DNA of 61,470 nucleotides. Source: CAZPXH01 sp964591085 (lineage in GTDB: Bacteria > Spirochaetota > Spirochaetia > DSM-27196 > CAZPXH01). This document shows positions 17,882 to 27,064 of this stretch, piece by piece. The stretch lies in contig CAZPXH010000013.1 in NCBI GenBank assembly GCA_964591085.1, positions 1 through 61,470 of the forward strand, read 5' to 3'. How positions within the stretch are numbered: position 1 is the first letter of the stretch; the number at the start of each line of letters is the position of its first letter. Under the pieces are notes generated by a model. It did not search any database. It was not told the DNA's origin and saw only the letters and a list, made by a program, of their open reading frames with translations. Position numbers and translations under genes: made by a program.

Positions 17882-18174
17882 GACCCGGTTCTTGTTGCGG
17901 CGGACTGCCCGTCTTCCCCGGCGCGGACGTCTTCCTGCGCTGTGAGGATGCCATTCTTTCGATTTCCTCGGGCAAGGACCTCGTTATCGGAGCTCATTCT
18001 CTCGGCTGCGCCGCGGCGTGAGGTGCGCTGCAAGGCGTTCAGCTTGCCGGAGCGTGGCCATGACTTTCCAGAAGCTGACGCATTCTCCCCAATTCTCATC
18101 GCTGGCGGCCCTGTACCAGCGCCGTAGCCAAATCCCCCCGTATACATGACCGGCAGAGTAGTCTACCCTGAACC
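17882..18174. other. intergenic region, no gene seen
   Basis: The gap between pflA and the acyl-CoA dehydrogenase gene. Open frames here are short, lack ribosome sites and encode no protein I recognise. The promoter of the downstream gene should be here. No clear terminator hairpin with a T-run was found. Confidence 0.4.
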
Positions 18175-19713
18175 ATGACCAGCAAGGCTCCAGAGAGCAT
18201 AACCGCGAGTATCCCCACTGACATCCAGTCATTCCTGAACCGTCTCCGAACCCGCCTGAAAGCAAGGTTCCGCCCGGAGGCGGCTTCCTCTGCCGCACCA
18301 CAGGAAGCGCCGTCCTTTGCTGTTCTGCAGGAAGCCGAGGGGCCGTCCCCGCTTTCAGTGTTCATCCCGCAGCGCTTTGGTGGCCGCGGACAGAACGTAC
18401 AAGAGTGCCTGGCCATGCTGGAGGCCTGCTCCTATGAGTCCTTGCCACTCTCTCTTGTGGCCGGAATCAACGGAGCGCTCTTCCTGCAGCCGCTTTCCCG
18501 CTACGGCGGTGAAGAGCTGCAGCGGCAGGTCTTTGCAGACTTCCTGCACCGTGGGGCGCTTGGCGGTCTGATGATAACCGAGCCCGAGTACGGCTCAGAC
18601 GCGCTCAGCATGCGCACGAGTTTCCGGCCGGAAGGCGAGGGCTTTCGCCTCCGGGGAACCAAGCACTGGGGCGGGCTCACCGGCCATGCGGACTACTGGC
18701 TCCTGACAGCGCGCGGCGCGGACGAGCGTGGAGACCTGGAGCGGAGCATCAGCTTCTTTGTGTGGGACCGAAGCCTGGGTGGCATATCGGTAGAGGAGTA
18801 CTACACAAGCCTTGGCCTGGAGATGATTCCCTACGGCCGGAACCGGATTGATACGCTGATTCCCGCCGACCGCCGGCTTGCAATGGGCGGGAGCGGAGTT
18901 CGGATGCTCCTGGACGTGTTGCATCGCAGCCGCCTGCAGTTCCCCGGCATGGCAATGGGCTATCTCCATCGCCTCCTTGATGAGGCAAATGAGCACGTGC
19001 AGACCCGACTAGTGGGCGGGCGCGCGCTTGCCACCTATGACCAGGTGCTGGACCGTGTTGCGGAGATCCAGGCGGCCTATACCACCTGCTCTGCCATGTG
19101 CGCGGAGACCAGCGAGATCGCCGGGATTGACAGCGACTGCTCCGGCCAGGCCCTCCCGGCCAACGCCATCAAGACCCTTGTCACCGATATGATGCAGGCA
19201 GCCGGCCAATCCCTGCTCCAGCTCTTTGGCGGTGCGGGGTATCGGCGGGACCACATCGCCGGTAGTGCCGTTGTGGACAGCCGCCCCTTCCAGATCTTTG
19301 AAGGCTCCAACGACATCCTGTACGAGCAGATCACCGGGTTCTTCCTCAAGACGATGAAGAAGCTGAAGGAGTCCCGCCTTTCCCACGTCCTCTCCGGCTT
19401 TGACGGAACCCGCCGGGCGGCTGAGTACCTGCGTGGAATGTTTGACTTCTCTGTTGATGAGAGCACGCCCCAGCACAAGCGGGTTGGACTCGGACGAATC
19501 CTCGGTCGGGTCGTCTCCGTTGAGATGCTACTGAAGCTTGGGGACCGCGGTTTCCGGCGGGACCTGATAGACAGCGCGCTTGTGTCCTTGCGGCGAGAGA
19601 TCAACGGACTCCTGGGTATCTACAACAGCGAGGCTGCTCCGATCCTGATACAGGACTACCGCGATGGCAGTGCTTGGCTGGATTACATGCAGGCAGGCAG
19701 TTCCGCAGGCTGA
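18175..19713 (+). CDS. acyl-CoA dehydrogenase family protein
   Basis: A 512-residue flavoprotein. The middle-domain signature GLMITEPEYGSDALSM and the C-terminal catalytic region with Glu376 in PFQIFEGSND are visible, as is LQLFGGAGYRRD. These enzymes oxidise acyl-CoA to enoyl-CoA using FAD and pass electrons to an electron-transfer flavoprotein. About 60 extra residues precede the usual N-terminal helix bundle, and there is a C-terminal extension of about 120 residues as in longer ACAD groups. No ETF or thiolase gene is nearby, so the substrate cannot be inferred. The ATG at 18175 lacks a strong ribosome site. Confidence 0.8.
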   Translation: MTSKAPESITASIPTDIQSFLNRLRTRLKARFRPEAASSAAPQEAPSFAVLQEAEGPSPLSVFIPQRFGGRGQNVQECLAMLEACSYESLPLSLVAGINGALFLQPLSRYGGEELQRQVFADFLHRGALGGLMITEPEYGSDALSMRTSFRPEGEGFRLRGTKHWGGLTGHADYWLLTARGADERGDLERSISFFVWDRSLGGISVEEYYTSLGLEMIPYGRNRIDTLIPADRRLAMGGSGVRMLLDVLHRSRLQFPGMAMGYLHRLLDEANEHVQTRLVGGRALATYDQVLDRVAEIQAAYTTCSAMCAETSEIAGIDSDCSGQALPANAIKTLVTDMMQAAGQSLLQLFGGAGYRRDHIAGSAVVDSRPFQIFEGSNDILYEQITGFFLKTMKKLKESRLSHVLSGFDGTRRAAEYLRGMFDFSVDESTPQHKRVGLGRILGRVVSVEMLLKLGDRGFRRDLIDSALVSLRREINGLLGIYNSEAAPILIQDYRDGSAWLDYMQAGSSAG

Positions 19714-19734
19714 GCTCCAAACGCCTGACGCAAG

Positions 19735-21504
19735 CTACTCCACGCGGAAGGTTTCGGCCTCTGAGCTCAGGGTGCTGGTGGTCTCCCGGATCGTGCCCAG
19801 AGAATCGCTGACTCGCGTCATTGCGCCGCTTGCTTCCTGGGCTCGCGCGGCGATGTCTGATGCCAGGCCCCGGACGTCCGAGGAGAGCCCGGAGAGGTTG
19901 CTCATTGCTTGTGCAACGGAGCCGGCTTCTGACTGCACCGTGTCTGATCCACCCTTGACGTCAGCGGACACCGTGCGGAGCACCTGCATCGCATCCATCA
20001 CCTCCTGGCTCCCCGCCGAAAGCTCGGCGGCGCTCCCGGCAATCTCGTCCAAGGCGTTGGCCACGGTGCGGATCTCCGCCTCAATCTCCTCAAAGGACCG
20101 GCGGGTTCCGGTCCCGGCCGATTCGGCCTCCCGGACCTGCTCCAGAACCCCCGCGATGGACTCGGCGGTGGAGGTGGAGTTGTTCGCCGCTTCCTCCGCG
20201 AGCTTCCTGATCTCATCCGCCACCACCGCAAAGCCTCTGCCGGCTTCCCCCGCGAGGGCGGCCTCAATGGCCGCGTTCATTGCCAGGAGGTTGGTCTGGC
20301 TCGCGATGCTCTTGATGACCAGCACAAACTCGGAGATTGCATCCACGTTTCTCACCAGGGACTGGATTGCGGTGGTGGTCCGCCCGAGTTGTTCGCTTCC
20401 ATTGTGCGCGGTCTGGATGAGCCGCTCGGCAGAGCTCCGCTTGGCCTGCGTGATTGCTGCAACGTTGCTCAGAGAGCTGGTCATCTGCTCAATGCTCGCC
20501 GTGGACTGCGTGACCGCGGCAAACTGTTCGTCTATTCGCTCCGTAAGCTGGCGGATTGCCCCGGAGATGGTGTCCACGGAGCGATTGGACGCGAGCAGGA
20601 GCTCGTTCAGTTCATCCGTCCGGGAAGCAATGTCTCCCGTTCCGGCCGTGATGCCGTCCATCAGCCCTGCAGCGGTCTGACTGAGGCTGTTGAGTTCTTC
20701 TTCAATGTCTGCGCTGGAGCGGGAGCTAGCCTGAATCCCGTTGATGATCCGGGTGATGTTCTCTGCAAACTGGTTCACACCGTGGGCAATGCGGCCAAAC
20801 TCATCTGCCCTGCCTTCCGCTACCCGGCTCCGCAGATCCCCGGTGGCAAACTCGCTCATTGCTCCCTCAACCCGGGACAGCGGGAGCATGAGCCGGCGCA
20901 GCAGGAGAAAGTAGAGCAGGGTGGTCAGCGCTCCCACGAGGATTGCCCCAACAGAAAGCGCCAGGACAAATTGCCGCAACAAGCCAAAGCGGCTCTCATT
21001 GGTCACGGTGTAGCCGGTGTACCAGTCCCAGTTCCGGTAGTAATCAATGACGGCCCAGGCCGTTCCGGCCTCCGTTGCAAACTCAGCGGTGAAGTGGGTC
21101 TGGTCCCGATCCTCGTTTTCCTCGGCGGCGGCAAGGACAAGGTCCACGCTGGAAGGCGGCAGCTCCTGCTCGTCCGGCCAGAGGATCACCTGGCCGTCCC
21201 CATTTACAATGAAGGGCTGAGACGCTCTGCGGCCCGCAAACCGACGTTCCAGCCGATCCAGCAGCTCGCCCTGCAGGCGCACTGCATCCTCGGTTGAAGC
21301 GGATACCGCATCCACATCCGCATACTCAAACTCAATGAGCTCCACCCGTCCCAGGAACTGGCTCTCATACAACGCGTCTACCTGCTGCCGGAAAAACACC
21401 AGCGCAAGACTGATTGCCACAGCAGCCGTCACAACAATGGTGAGTAGGCCAAGCATGGTCAGCCTCGCACGAATTGAGAGAGCCATTGTTCTGAGTGTAT
21501 TCAT
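19735..21504 (-). CDS. methyl-accepting chemotaxis protein
   Basis: 589 residues. Transmembrane helix 1 (about 13-38) is followed by a periplasmic sensor domain of about 150 residues with Trp/Tyr-rich WDWYTGY, resembling a single-Cache type. Transmembrane helix 2 (about 185-207) precedes a HAMP domain (LMLPLSRVEGAM...). A long coiled-coil signalling domain follows, with the conserved hairpin IASQTNLLAMNAAIEAALAG and EAGRGFAVVADEIRKLAEE. It senses an unknown ligand and controls CheA. The ATG at 21504 fits the signal-anchor pattern. Confidence 0.9.
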   Translation of the reverse strand: MNTLRTMALSIRARLTMLGLLTIVVTAAVAISLALVFFRQQVDALYESQFLGRVELIEFEYADVDAVSASTEDAVRLQGELLDRLERRFAGRRASQPFIVNGDGQVILWPDEQELPPSSVDLVLAAAEENEDRDQTHFTAEFATEAGTAWAVIDYYRNWDWYTGYTVTNESRFGLLRQFVLALSVGAILVGALTTLLYFLLLRRLMLPLSRVEGAMSEFATGDLRSRVAEGRADEFGRIAHGVNQFAENITRIINGIQASSRSSADIEEELNSLSQTAAGLMDGITAGTGDIASRTDELNELLLASNRSVDTISGAIRQLTERIDEQFAAVTQSTASIEQMTSSLSNVAAITQAKRSSAERLIQTAHNGSEQLGRTTTAIQSLVRNVDAISEFVLVIKSIASQTNLLAMNAAIEAALAGEAGRGFAVVADEIRKLAEEAANNSTSTAESIAGVLEQVREAESAGTGTRRSFEEIEAEIRTVANALDEIAGSAAELSAGSQEVMDAMQVLRTVSADVKGGSDTVQSEAGSVAQAMSNLSGLSSDVRGLASDIAARAQEASGAMTRVSDSLGTIRETTSTLSSEAETFRVE

Positions 21505-21620
21505 CAGCTAAGTGCGGGGCAACGATACGGCATCCATTAAAGCCTTGGGCCCAGCGAGCAATGTGTAGGCGTTGACGGCTGGGTTGTTGACAAAAGGCAC
21601 ACCTGACCTGATGTTTCGGT

Positions 21621-21917
21621 GTGACGTTCAACTGGGATCCAGAGAAGAACGCACTGCTCAAACGCACGCGTGGCGTTTCGTTTGAGGAGATCGTCGCTGC
21701 AATTGAAGATGGCGGCGTACTCGGGGTATTGGAGCACCCAAACCCGGAGCGATATCCCAATCAGCGGGTGTATCTGGTGGAGTTCATGGACTACGTGTTT
21801 GTAGTGCCGTTTGTCCGGGAAGAGACAAAGCGAGAGCTCGTCCTCAAGACCATCTACCCGAGCCGAAAGTACACCAGAATCTATCTCCGCGAGGGGCAGG
21901 ACGGTGATCACGAATAA
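21621..21917 (+). CDS. BrnT-type ribonuclease toxin
   Basis: 98 residues from GTG 21621. The start TFNWDPEKNALLKRTRGVSFEEI is the BrnT/DUF497 signature. RVYLVEFMDYVFVVPFV and the basic end YPSRKYTRIYL follow, as in RelE-fold RNases of this family. The start lacks a clear ribosome site. The next gene, a ribbon-helix-helix protein, overlaps its end by 14 bases. Toxin-first order is typical of BrnT/BrnA pairs, and the pair would self-repress. Confidence 0.75.
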   Translation: MTFNWDPEKNALLKRTRGVSFEEIVAAIEDGGVLGVLEHPNPERYPNQRVYLVEFMDYVFVVPFVREETKRELVLKTIYPSRKYTRIYLREGQDGDHE

Positions 21918-22215
21918 CGAACACAGGAACGACGATTACCTGGACGACGATGAGAGAGATCTCATGGAGAGCCTTGATCGGGACGAGTGGGTCCCGGTTG
22001 GCAACCTACCAGATGCCGTCGCAGAAGCACGGTCCATCGCTTCGGCAACGCTACGGAAGGATCGCCGCATTAACGTTCGGATCTCAGACAGGGACCTCAA
22101 GGGTCTCAAAGCGCGCGCTGCCGAGGAGGGCATTCCGTACCAGACGCTGGTAACAAGCGTACTGCACAAGTACGTAAGCGGTCGTCTCACCGACAAGGCC
22201 GCCAAGTCCGATTGA
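21904..22215 (+). CDS. CopG/BrnA-type antitoxin
   Basis: 103 residues from GTG 21904, with GAGGGG upstream; an in-frame start at 21811 would overlap the toxin gene deeply and is less likely. The N-terminal half is acidic (DDYLDDDERD) and the C-terminal half carries a ribbon-helix-helix DNA-binding motif (INVRISDRDLKGLKARAAEE, then PYQTLVTSVLHKYV). It should bind the toxin and repress the operon. The 14-base overlap with the toxin implies translational coupling. Confidence 0.75.
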   Translation: MITNNEHRNDDYLDDDERDLMESLDRDEWVPVGNLPDAVAEARSIASATLRKDRRINVRISDRDLKGLKARAAEEGIPYQTLVTSVLHKYVSGRLTDKAAKSD

Positions 22216-22350
22216 TGGCCCGCCGCCGCATCGCCATCAGGCGCAGTTGCGCGTAGCATGCGGTGATTGAAGACCCTGTCGGCGTGGCCCTGGCGGTAGT
22301 GCCGGGCTGAGTATTCCGACTGATCCCGGGCTACCCTTTGCACCGGAACC

Positions 22351-23006
22351 ATGCGAATCCTGCTTACCTCAGATACCCACGGGCACACGCCCGCCATTAC
22401 CAGGTTTGCGGAGATGCTCCGTGACGGTGACTATGACTGCGGGATCATTGCCGCCGACATCCTGGATGATGGGTTCAGGCCGGCAGAAATGCAGGATGCG
22501 ATCCGTGAAGCCGGTATGGACACTGACGACTTCCTGCCGGAGTTGCCCACCGCGGATGAGAGCTTTGGGGAGTACGCGGACCGCCACCTGAAAGCCCTGT
22601 ATGCTCCCGAAAGCCCGGTCCTCAGGGCGCTCAACCAAATGGAATCCCGGTTCACGGGCATTCTCCGGACCGCGAGTCGAGGGATCATGCTCGCGACATT
22701 CGCCGGCTTCGGCGGCTCGTGAACAACAGGACGCTGCTTGTGACCCACATGCCACCGCGCGGAATCCTGGACACGGGAGTACAAGTTGACGGCCTGCCGG
22801 TCCCCACCGGTAGTCAACCCATCCAGCGGATGGTAAGGAGGAAGCAGCCCTTCTTGCAGGTCTTCGGCCACGTTCACAGCCAGTTCGGCCACCTGGATCG
22901 CTTCATGAACGCCGCGTTCAAGACGTCGCGCCAATTCGTGGACATCGACACCCGCGGGCCCACCGTGAAGTTCCTGGAGACAGGACTGCGCGACAGCGCC
23001 TGGTGA
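22351..23006 (+). pseudogene. metallophosphoesterase, frameshifted and internally deleted
   Basis: Two fragments of one phosphoesterase. The first (22351 to about 22680) has LLTSDTHGH and IIAADILDDG, the first metal motifs. The second (about 22676-23006, another frame) has LVTHMPPRGILD and FGHVHSQFG, the last ones. The GNxD motif expected between them is missing. A frameshift near 22680 moves reading from frame 1 (ILRTASR...) into the frame that reads DHARDIRRLRRLVNNRTL. In the second motif Ala replaces the usual Gly before Asp. The gene is therefore non-functional unless the sequence has errors. Confidence 0.6.
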
Positions 23007-23082
23007 GCGCAGGATCCGCTGTGGTGGGCGCGCAAACTCAGGCCTGCTTGCCGTTGCATGCTGCCGGGGCGATGTCCGGTGC

Positions 23083-23927
23083 TTGGGTGCCCGATTTGCC
23101 AAGCTCAGGGCCAGGCTGCGCTACAGTTTCTGGTTTCTCCCTGCGCTGATCTCCCTTGGTGGGGCAGGCTTGTCACTGCTGCTCTCCCGGGCTGACATGG
23201 TCCTGCAGACACCACGCCTGCACGAGCTCATTCCCCTGGACGTGGAAGGAATGCGGGAGACCCTGGCCATGGTGGCAAGCTCCATGATCACGGTTGCTAC
23301 CACCGCGCTGTCCATAGTCGTCGTTGCTCTGCAGCTGGCCTCAGCCCACCTGGGGCCCCGACTACTGCGGAACTTTGTCCGGGATCGCGCCAACCAGGTG
23401 TCCTTTGGCGTGTTCATTGGGACCTTCCTCTATTGCTTGCTGCTGATGCGCTTCCTGGGCAATGGCAGGCCCCAATCCGAGCTGCCGGTCATCGGCTTTG
23501 CCGGAGCAATGGTGATGACTGCCGGCGGGGTTGCGGTGCTCATCATCTTCATCCATCACGCTGCCCTGTCGATTCAGAAGGATAGGGTGGTTGCGCGGGT
23601 CAGCGAAGAGCTCATGGAATCGCTGGATCTGCTGTATCCCAAGGCGATCGGTAGTCCGCCACCGCTTCTTGGGACCCCGGACTCTCCAGCGCAGAGCTTT
23701 CCGCAGGAAGCTCATGGGAGCTGGGAATCCGCAGAAGCCGTACTCCTCTCCGACTCCGGGTACGTGCAGGCGGTGGAATCCGCAAAGCTCATGCGCATCA
23801 CCCGCAAGTATGGACTATGTGTGCAATTGAACGAACGCAGCAGCAGGACGTTGCTTTTGTGTTTGACCAACTTGTGGAGATTGCCATTCGCGCGCTCTCC
23901 AGCGGAGCAGCGGACCGTGCAGATTGA
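23083..23927 (+). pseudogene. DUF2254 membrane protein, decayed
   Basis: The N-terminal half is typical of DUF2254 proteins: two membrane segments, ASSMITVATTALSIVVVALQ, SAHLGPRLLRNF and further helices. Near 23817 the family frame shifts: the frame starting ATG 23817 reads ERTQQQDVAFVFDQLVEIA then IRALSSGAAD. That is the conserved C-terminal block, after a loss of roughly 45 residues. It then ends at 23927, well short of the usual 420 to 450 residues. The start is TTG 23083. At least one deletion and a frame change are needed to explain it. Confidence 0.6.
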
Positions 23928-23944
23928 CCGCCACCTGGAGAGCG

Positions 23945-24025
23945 CCCGCCGTTCGGTTGCCTGAGGACTTCAACGAACCGCTGGACGACTTTCTCGGCTA
24001 CATGGTGGCGGAAACCGCGGAGTGA
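23945..24025 (+). pseudogene. Phd/YefM-type antitoxin, C-terminal remnant
   Basis: An open stretch without a start codon encodes RLPEDFNEPLDDFLGYM and a short tail. This matches the conserved end of Phd-type antitoxins that partner PIN toxins. Its stop overlaps the GTG start of the VapC gene (GTGA), the usual coupling for such pairs. The N-terminal DNA-binding domain is absent. Bases just upstream in another frame read PFGC, as expected immediately before this block, so a small deletion probably removed the join. Confidence 0.5.
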
Positions 24026-24408
24026 ACCTGCTCCTGGACACACATGTTCTGCTCTGGATGTTCGGCGACAGCGCCAGACTGTCAGAGGCGGCAGGGCAGG
24101 CAATTCTGGATGAAGCTAACCACCTGTGCTTCAGTATCGCGGGCTACTGGGAGATTGGAATCAAGCAGAGCTTCGGCAAGCTGGTGCTGTCAGAGGACTG
24201 GCAGGAGCTGATCCCGCGCGAGATGGCCAGGAACCGGGTTGCGTTTCTGCCAATCCGGCCCGCGCACGTTCACCAGGTAGCCACGCTTCCGTGGCTGCAT
24301 CGGGATCCCGTTGACCGAATTGTGGTGGCACAGGCCCTTGTGGAGTTCCTCACCGTGATCACCTCAGATTCTTCTCTGGCCGGCTACGGCGTACCGCTGC
24401 TCTGGTAG
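24022..24408 (+). CDS. vapC: VapC-type PIN-domain toxin
   Basis: 128 residues from GTG 24022. PIN-domain acidic residues are in place: D6 (LLLDTHVLLW), E44 (GYWEIGIK), D95 and D98 (HRDPVDRIVVAQA) and D116 (TSDSSLAGYGV). Family members are Mg-dependent RNases that cut tRNA or rRNA. The cognate antitoxin upstream appears reduced to its last 26 residues, so the toxin is either silent, controlled in trans, or inactive despite an intact frame. Confidence 0.8.
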   Translation: MNLLLDTHVLLWMFGDSARLSEAAGQAILDEANHLCFSIAGYWEIGIKQSFGKLVLSEDWQELIPREMARNRVAFLPIRPAHVHQVATLPWLHRDPVDRIVVAQALVEFLTVITSDSSLAGYGVPLLW

Positions 24409-24486
24409 GGCTGTAGCCGTCCCGCCCACACGGAGATACCTGAGGTGAAGCGCTAGCTGCGGCCCCGGGCGTGCCCCGTGAGTGAC

Positions 24487-25908
24487 TCAGCCCACTGGCC
24501 TGCTGCGTCCGGTGCTGCGGTAGCGGTTCAGGATTGCTGTCATCTCCGCAACAATGTCCTGCCTGGAGTCCCACAGATTGTTGGTTTCGCGCAGGTCGTC
24601 TGTGAGGTTGAAGAGTTGTCCGGCAGGTCCATCTTCGGGCTCATAGCGGGATGGCTCAGAGAAGCCGCCGGATCCCAGGCCGAGGATTGCCTTCCATGAC
24701 CCCCGCCGAACCGCAAACATACCATCCAGCGCGTGGTGGACAACTGCTTCGTGAATCGGTTCCTTCGGAGTCTCCCCCTTGAGCAGGGGCAGAAAACTGA
24801 AGCTGTCCTCAGCCGCGTTGTCCGGGAGCGGGACACCCACCAGTTCTGCGCAGGTTGCCATGACGTCTGCCAGAGATAGCAGCTCCGAACATGTGCTACC
24901 AGGGGCCACTACTCGCGGCCACATCAGGACAAAGGGCTCTCGATGTCCGCCATCGTAGATGTCGCCCTTCTGCCCGCGCAGATCACCGTTGGTCTTGTGG
25001 CCGTGGTCGTTGCCGTAGAAGTCCACCAGCCGGCCACCATTGTCGCTGGTCACAATGAAGATGGTGTCCTCAAGCAGCGCGTTGCGCCCCAACGCGGATG
25101 TCAGACGCCCCACAACGTGGTCCACCATCAACACCATGTCGCCCCTTGCGCCAGCGCCGGAAGTCCCCTTAAGCCAGTCTGGCGGCAGGCAGGGCCGGTG
25201 AGGAGCCGTGGTGGCAACGTAGAGAAAGAAGGGTTGATCGGGATCTGTGCCTGCGTGCTGGTCAATGAACTGCTCGGCCCGGTCGGCAAAGCGGAGGTCC
25301 ACCTCAAAGTCGTCAAACCCGTCGGCCACAAGACCCCTGCGCTGCTGGGGGTGGTAAACTTGCTTCTCCGCCCTGGGGATCACCGGGACCCGGTCATCCT
25401 CCAGGTAACAGTAGGGGGGCATATCCAGGGAACCGGATATCCCGAACCAGCTTTCAAAACCCACCGACAGAGGCCCGGTTGCAAACCCACTCTCGTAATC
25501 AACATCAAACCCGTCAGAGTTCCAGCCGTCACGGTCGCTGTCTTTCAGCAGTGACCCGTCCTTGCGCCGCCACTCCAGGCCAAGGTGCCACTTTCCCACT
25601 GCCGCGGTCTTGTATCCCGCCTGACCGAGGACCGAGGCAAGCGTGGGTCGCTCGGGCTCAATCAGTGGTGCGCCAAAGCCACCAAGGACAAAGCTCTCCA
25701 GCCAGGTTCGCCAGCAGTAGCGCCCAGTGAGTAGTCCGTAGCGACTCGGGGTACACACCGCGGAAGTGGAGTGCATGTCCGTGAAAGTCATTCCACGCGC
25801 GGCCACGTAGTCCATGTTGGGAGTTCTGAATGTCCCGGTTCCGTGGTGGCTGATGTCCCCGTAGCCCATGTCATCCGCCAGCACAACAACGATGTTTGGT
25901 TTCTTCAT
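24487..25908 (-). CDS. S1-family sulfatase, cytoplasmic
   Basis: 473 residues from ATG 25908 (AAGGA upstream); an earlier in-frame start at 25956 is less likely. The formylglycine motif is CTPSR (Cys52). Metal ligands are ADDMGYGD at the start and TSDNGG later; GKWHLG is the conserved active-site Lys/His block. No signal peptide is present, so it should act inside the cell. The cysteine form needs oxidation to formylglycine; an anaerobic maturase gene lies at 55.4 kb. It is the last gene of the transporter-sulfatase operon. Confidence 0.85.
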   Translation of the reverse strand: MKKPNIVVVLADDMGYGDISHHGTGTFRTPNMDYVAARGMTFTDMHSTSAVCTPSRYGLLTGRYCWRTWLESFVLGGFGAPLIEPERPTLASVLGQAGYKTAAVGKWHLGLEWRRKDGSLLKDSDRDGWNSDGFDVDYESGFATGPLSVGFESWFGISGSLDMPPYCYLEDDRVPVIPRAEKQVYHPQQRRGLVADGFDDFEVDLRFADRAEQFIDQHAGTDPDQPFFLYVATTAPHRPCLPPDWLKGTSGAGARGDMVLMVDHVVGRLTSALGRNALLEDTIFIVTSDNGGRLVDFYGNDHGHKTNGDLRGQKGDIYDGGHREPFVLMWPRVVAPGSTCSELLSLADVMATCAELVGVPLPDNAAEDSFSFLPLLKGETPKEPIHEAVVHHALDGMFAVRRGSWKAILGLGSGGFSEPSRYEPEDGPAGQLFNLTDDLRETNNLWDSRQDIVAEMTAILNRYRSTGRSRPVG

Positions 25909-25983
25909 GTGTTTTTCCTTACCCAAAGATTTGAACCCATAGACTCGGCCGATCATCCGCTGCCCCCGCGGGCACTGCCGTTG

Positions 25984-27009
25984 TCACACTTCGGAAGCCC
26001 CGGCGACCGTCTCGCCCGGAACCAGAGACACCGGGACTACCACGGACGTGGGCGCGTCCTCTTCCGTGTCACGGTAAATCCGCCTGAACAGCAGGCCGGC
26101 GGCGGCCTCGCTCATGGCCGCCGCGTCCACGACGTACTTAGTGAGCCGCGGCATCATCAGGCTATCGGATGAGGGCGGACCGATGGAGACCAGGGAGAAG
26201 TCACTTGGCGAAAAGATTCTCCGCCTCTGGCACGCTCGGAGGAAGGCAATGGCCAACGAGTCGTCATCCGCGAACACTCCGGTCGGCGGCTGCTCGGCAT
26301 CAAAGCAAAACAGCGCGCGTTCCATCCCGTCCGATCGGTCAACTTCAATGATCTTACAGCGGGACTGCAGTCCGAGGCGCGCGGCGGCACTGGAGAAACC
26401 GCGTGTCCGCTCACGGTCCGGACTACTTCGGGTGGATGCCGCAAGGTGGAGGAGCCGGCTGTGTCCCAGCCCCACCAGATACTCTGCAATCGCAGATCCC
26501 GCAGCAAAGTTGTCCGCCATGACAACGGGCGCCCGGACCTCGTCAAAGTAGCGGCCGAGTTGGACAATTGGCAGGCCCTCGTCCACCAACTGGTTGAAGT
26601 ACAGGATATTGTCTGCGCTGCACGGGGTCACAATGAGACCGTCCACCTGCTTTGCCACAAGCGAATCGCAGACCGAGCGCTCCCGCTCCGCGTCATTGCG
26701 TGACGACGCGATGACAACGTGTGATCCCTGATCCTCAATGCAGCGCTCCAGACCGTCGGCAAACACGGGGAAGAACGGATCGGTCAGTGATGGAATCACG
26801 ATCCCAACGTTGAAGCTGCGGCGAAGTATCATTCCCCGCGCGTGGAGATTAACGCGGTAGTTCAAGGCCTCCACCGCCTCCATCACCTTGGCGCTGAGAT
26901 GCGGGTCCACGTTCGGCTTGTTGTTCAGGACGTTAGAGGCCGTCCCGATTGAAACGCCCGCCCGGGCTGCGATGTCCCGAATGGTGATCTTTCGCGCTGC
27001 TCGAATCAC
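25984..27009 (-). CDS. LacI-family transcriptional regulator
   Basis: 341 residues from GTG 27009 with GGGAAG upstream. The N-terminal helix-turn-helix reads TIRDIAARAGVSIGTASNVL, followed by the hinge helix region NYRVNLHARGM and a periplasmic-binding-protein-like effector domain (VGIVIPSLTDPFF, GLIVTPCS). It sits between the two sulfatase genes on the same strand. It therefore probably controls the whole operon in response to the imported sulfated compound or its product. Confidence 0.85.
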   Translation of the reverse strand: MIRAARKITIRDIAARAGVSIGTASNVLNNKPNVDPHLSAKVMEAVEALNYRVNLHARGMILRRSFNVGIVIPSLTDPFFPVFADGLERCIEDQGSHVVIASSRNDAERERSVCDSLVAKQVDGLIVTPCSADNILYFNQLVDEGLPIVQLGRYFDEVRAPVVMADNFAAGSAIAEYLVGLGHSRLLHLAASTRSSPDRERTRGFSSAAARLGLQSRCKIIEVDRSDGMERALFCFDAEQPPTGVFADDDSLAIAFLRACQRRRIFSPSDFSLVSIGPPSSDSLMMPRLTKYVVDAAAMSEAAAGLLFRRIYRDTEEDAPTSVVVPVSLVPGETVAGASEV

Positions 27010-27064
27010 TTGCTTCCCTCATGTGGAGGTCGGCGGTGAGATACAGTAGGCACCGCCGACACGC

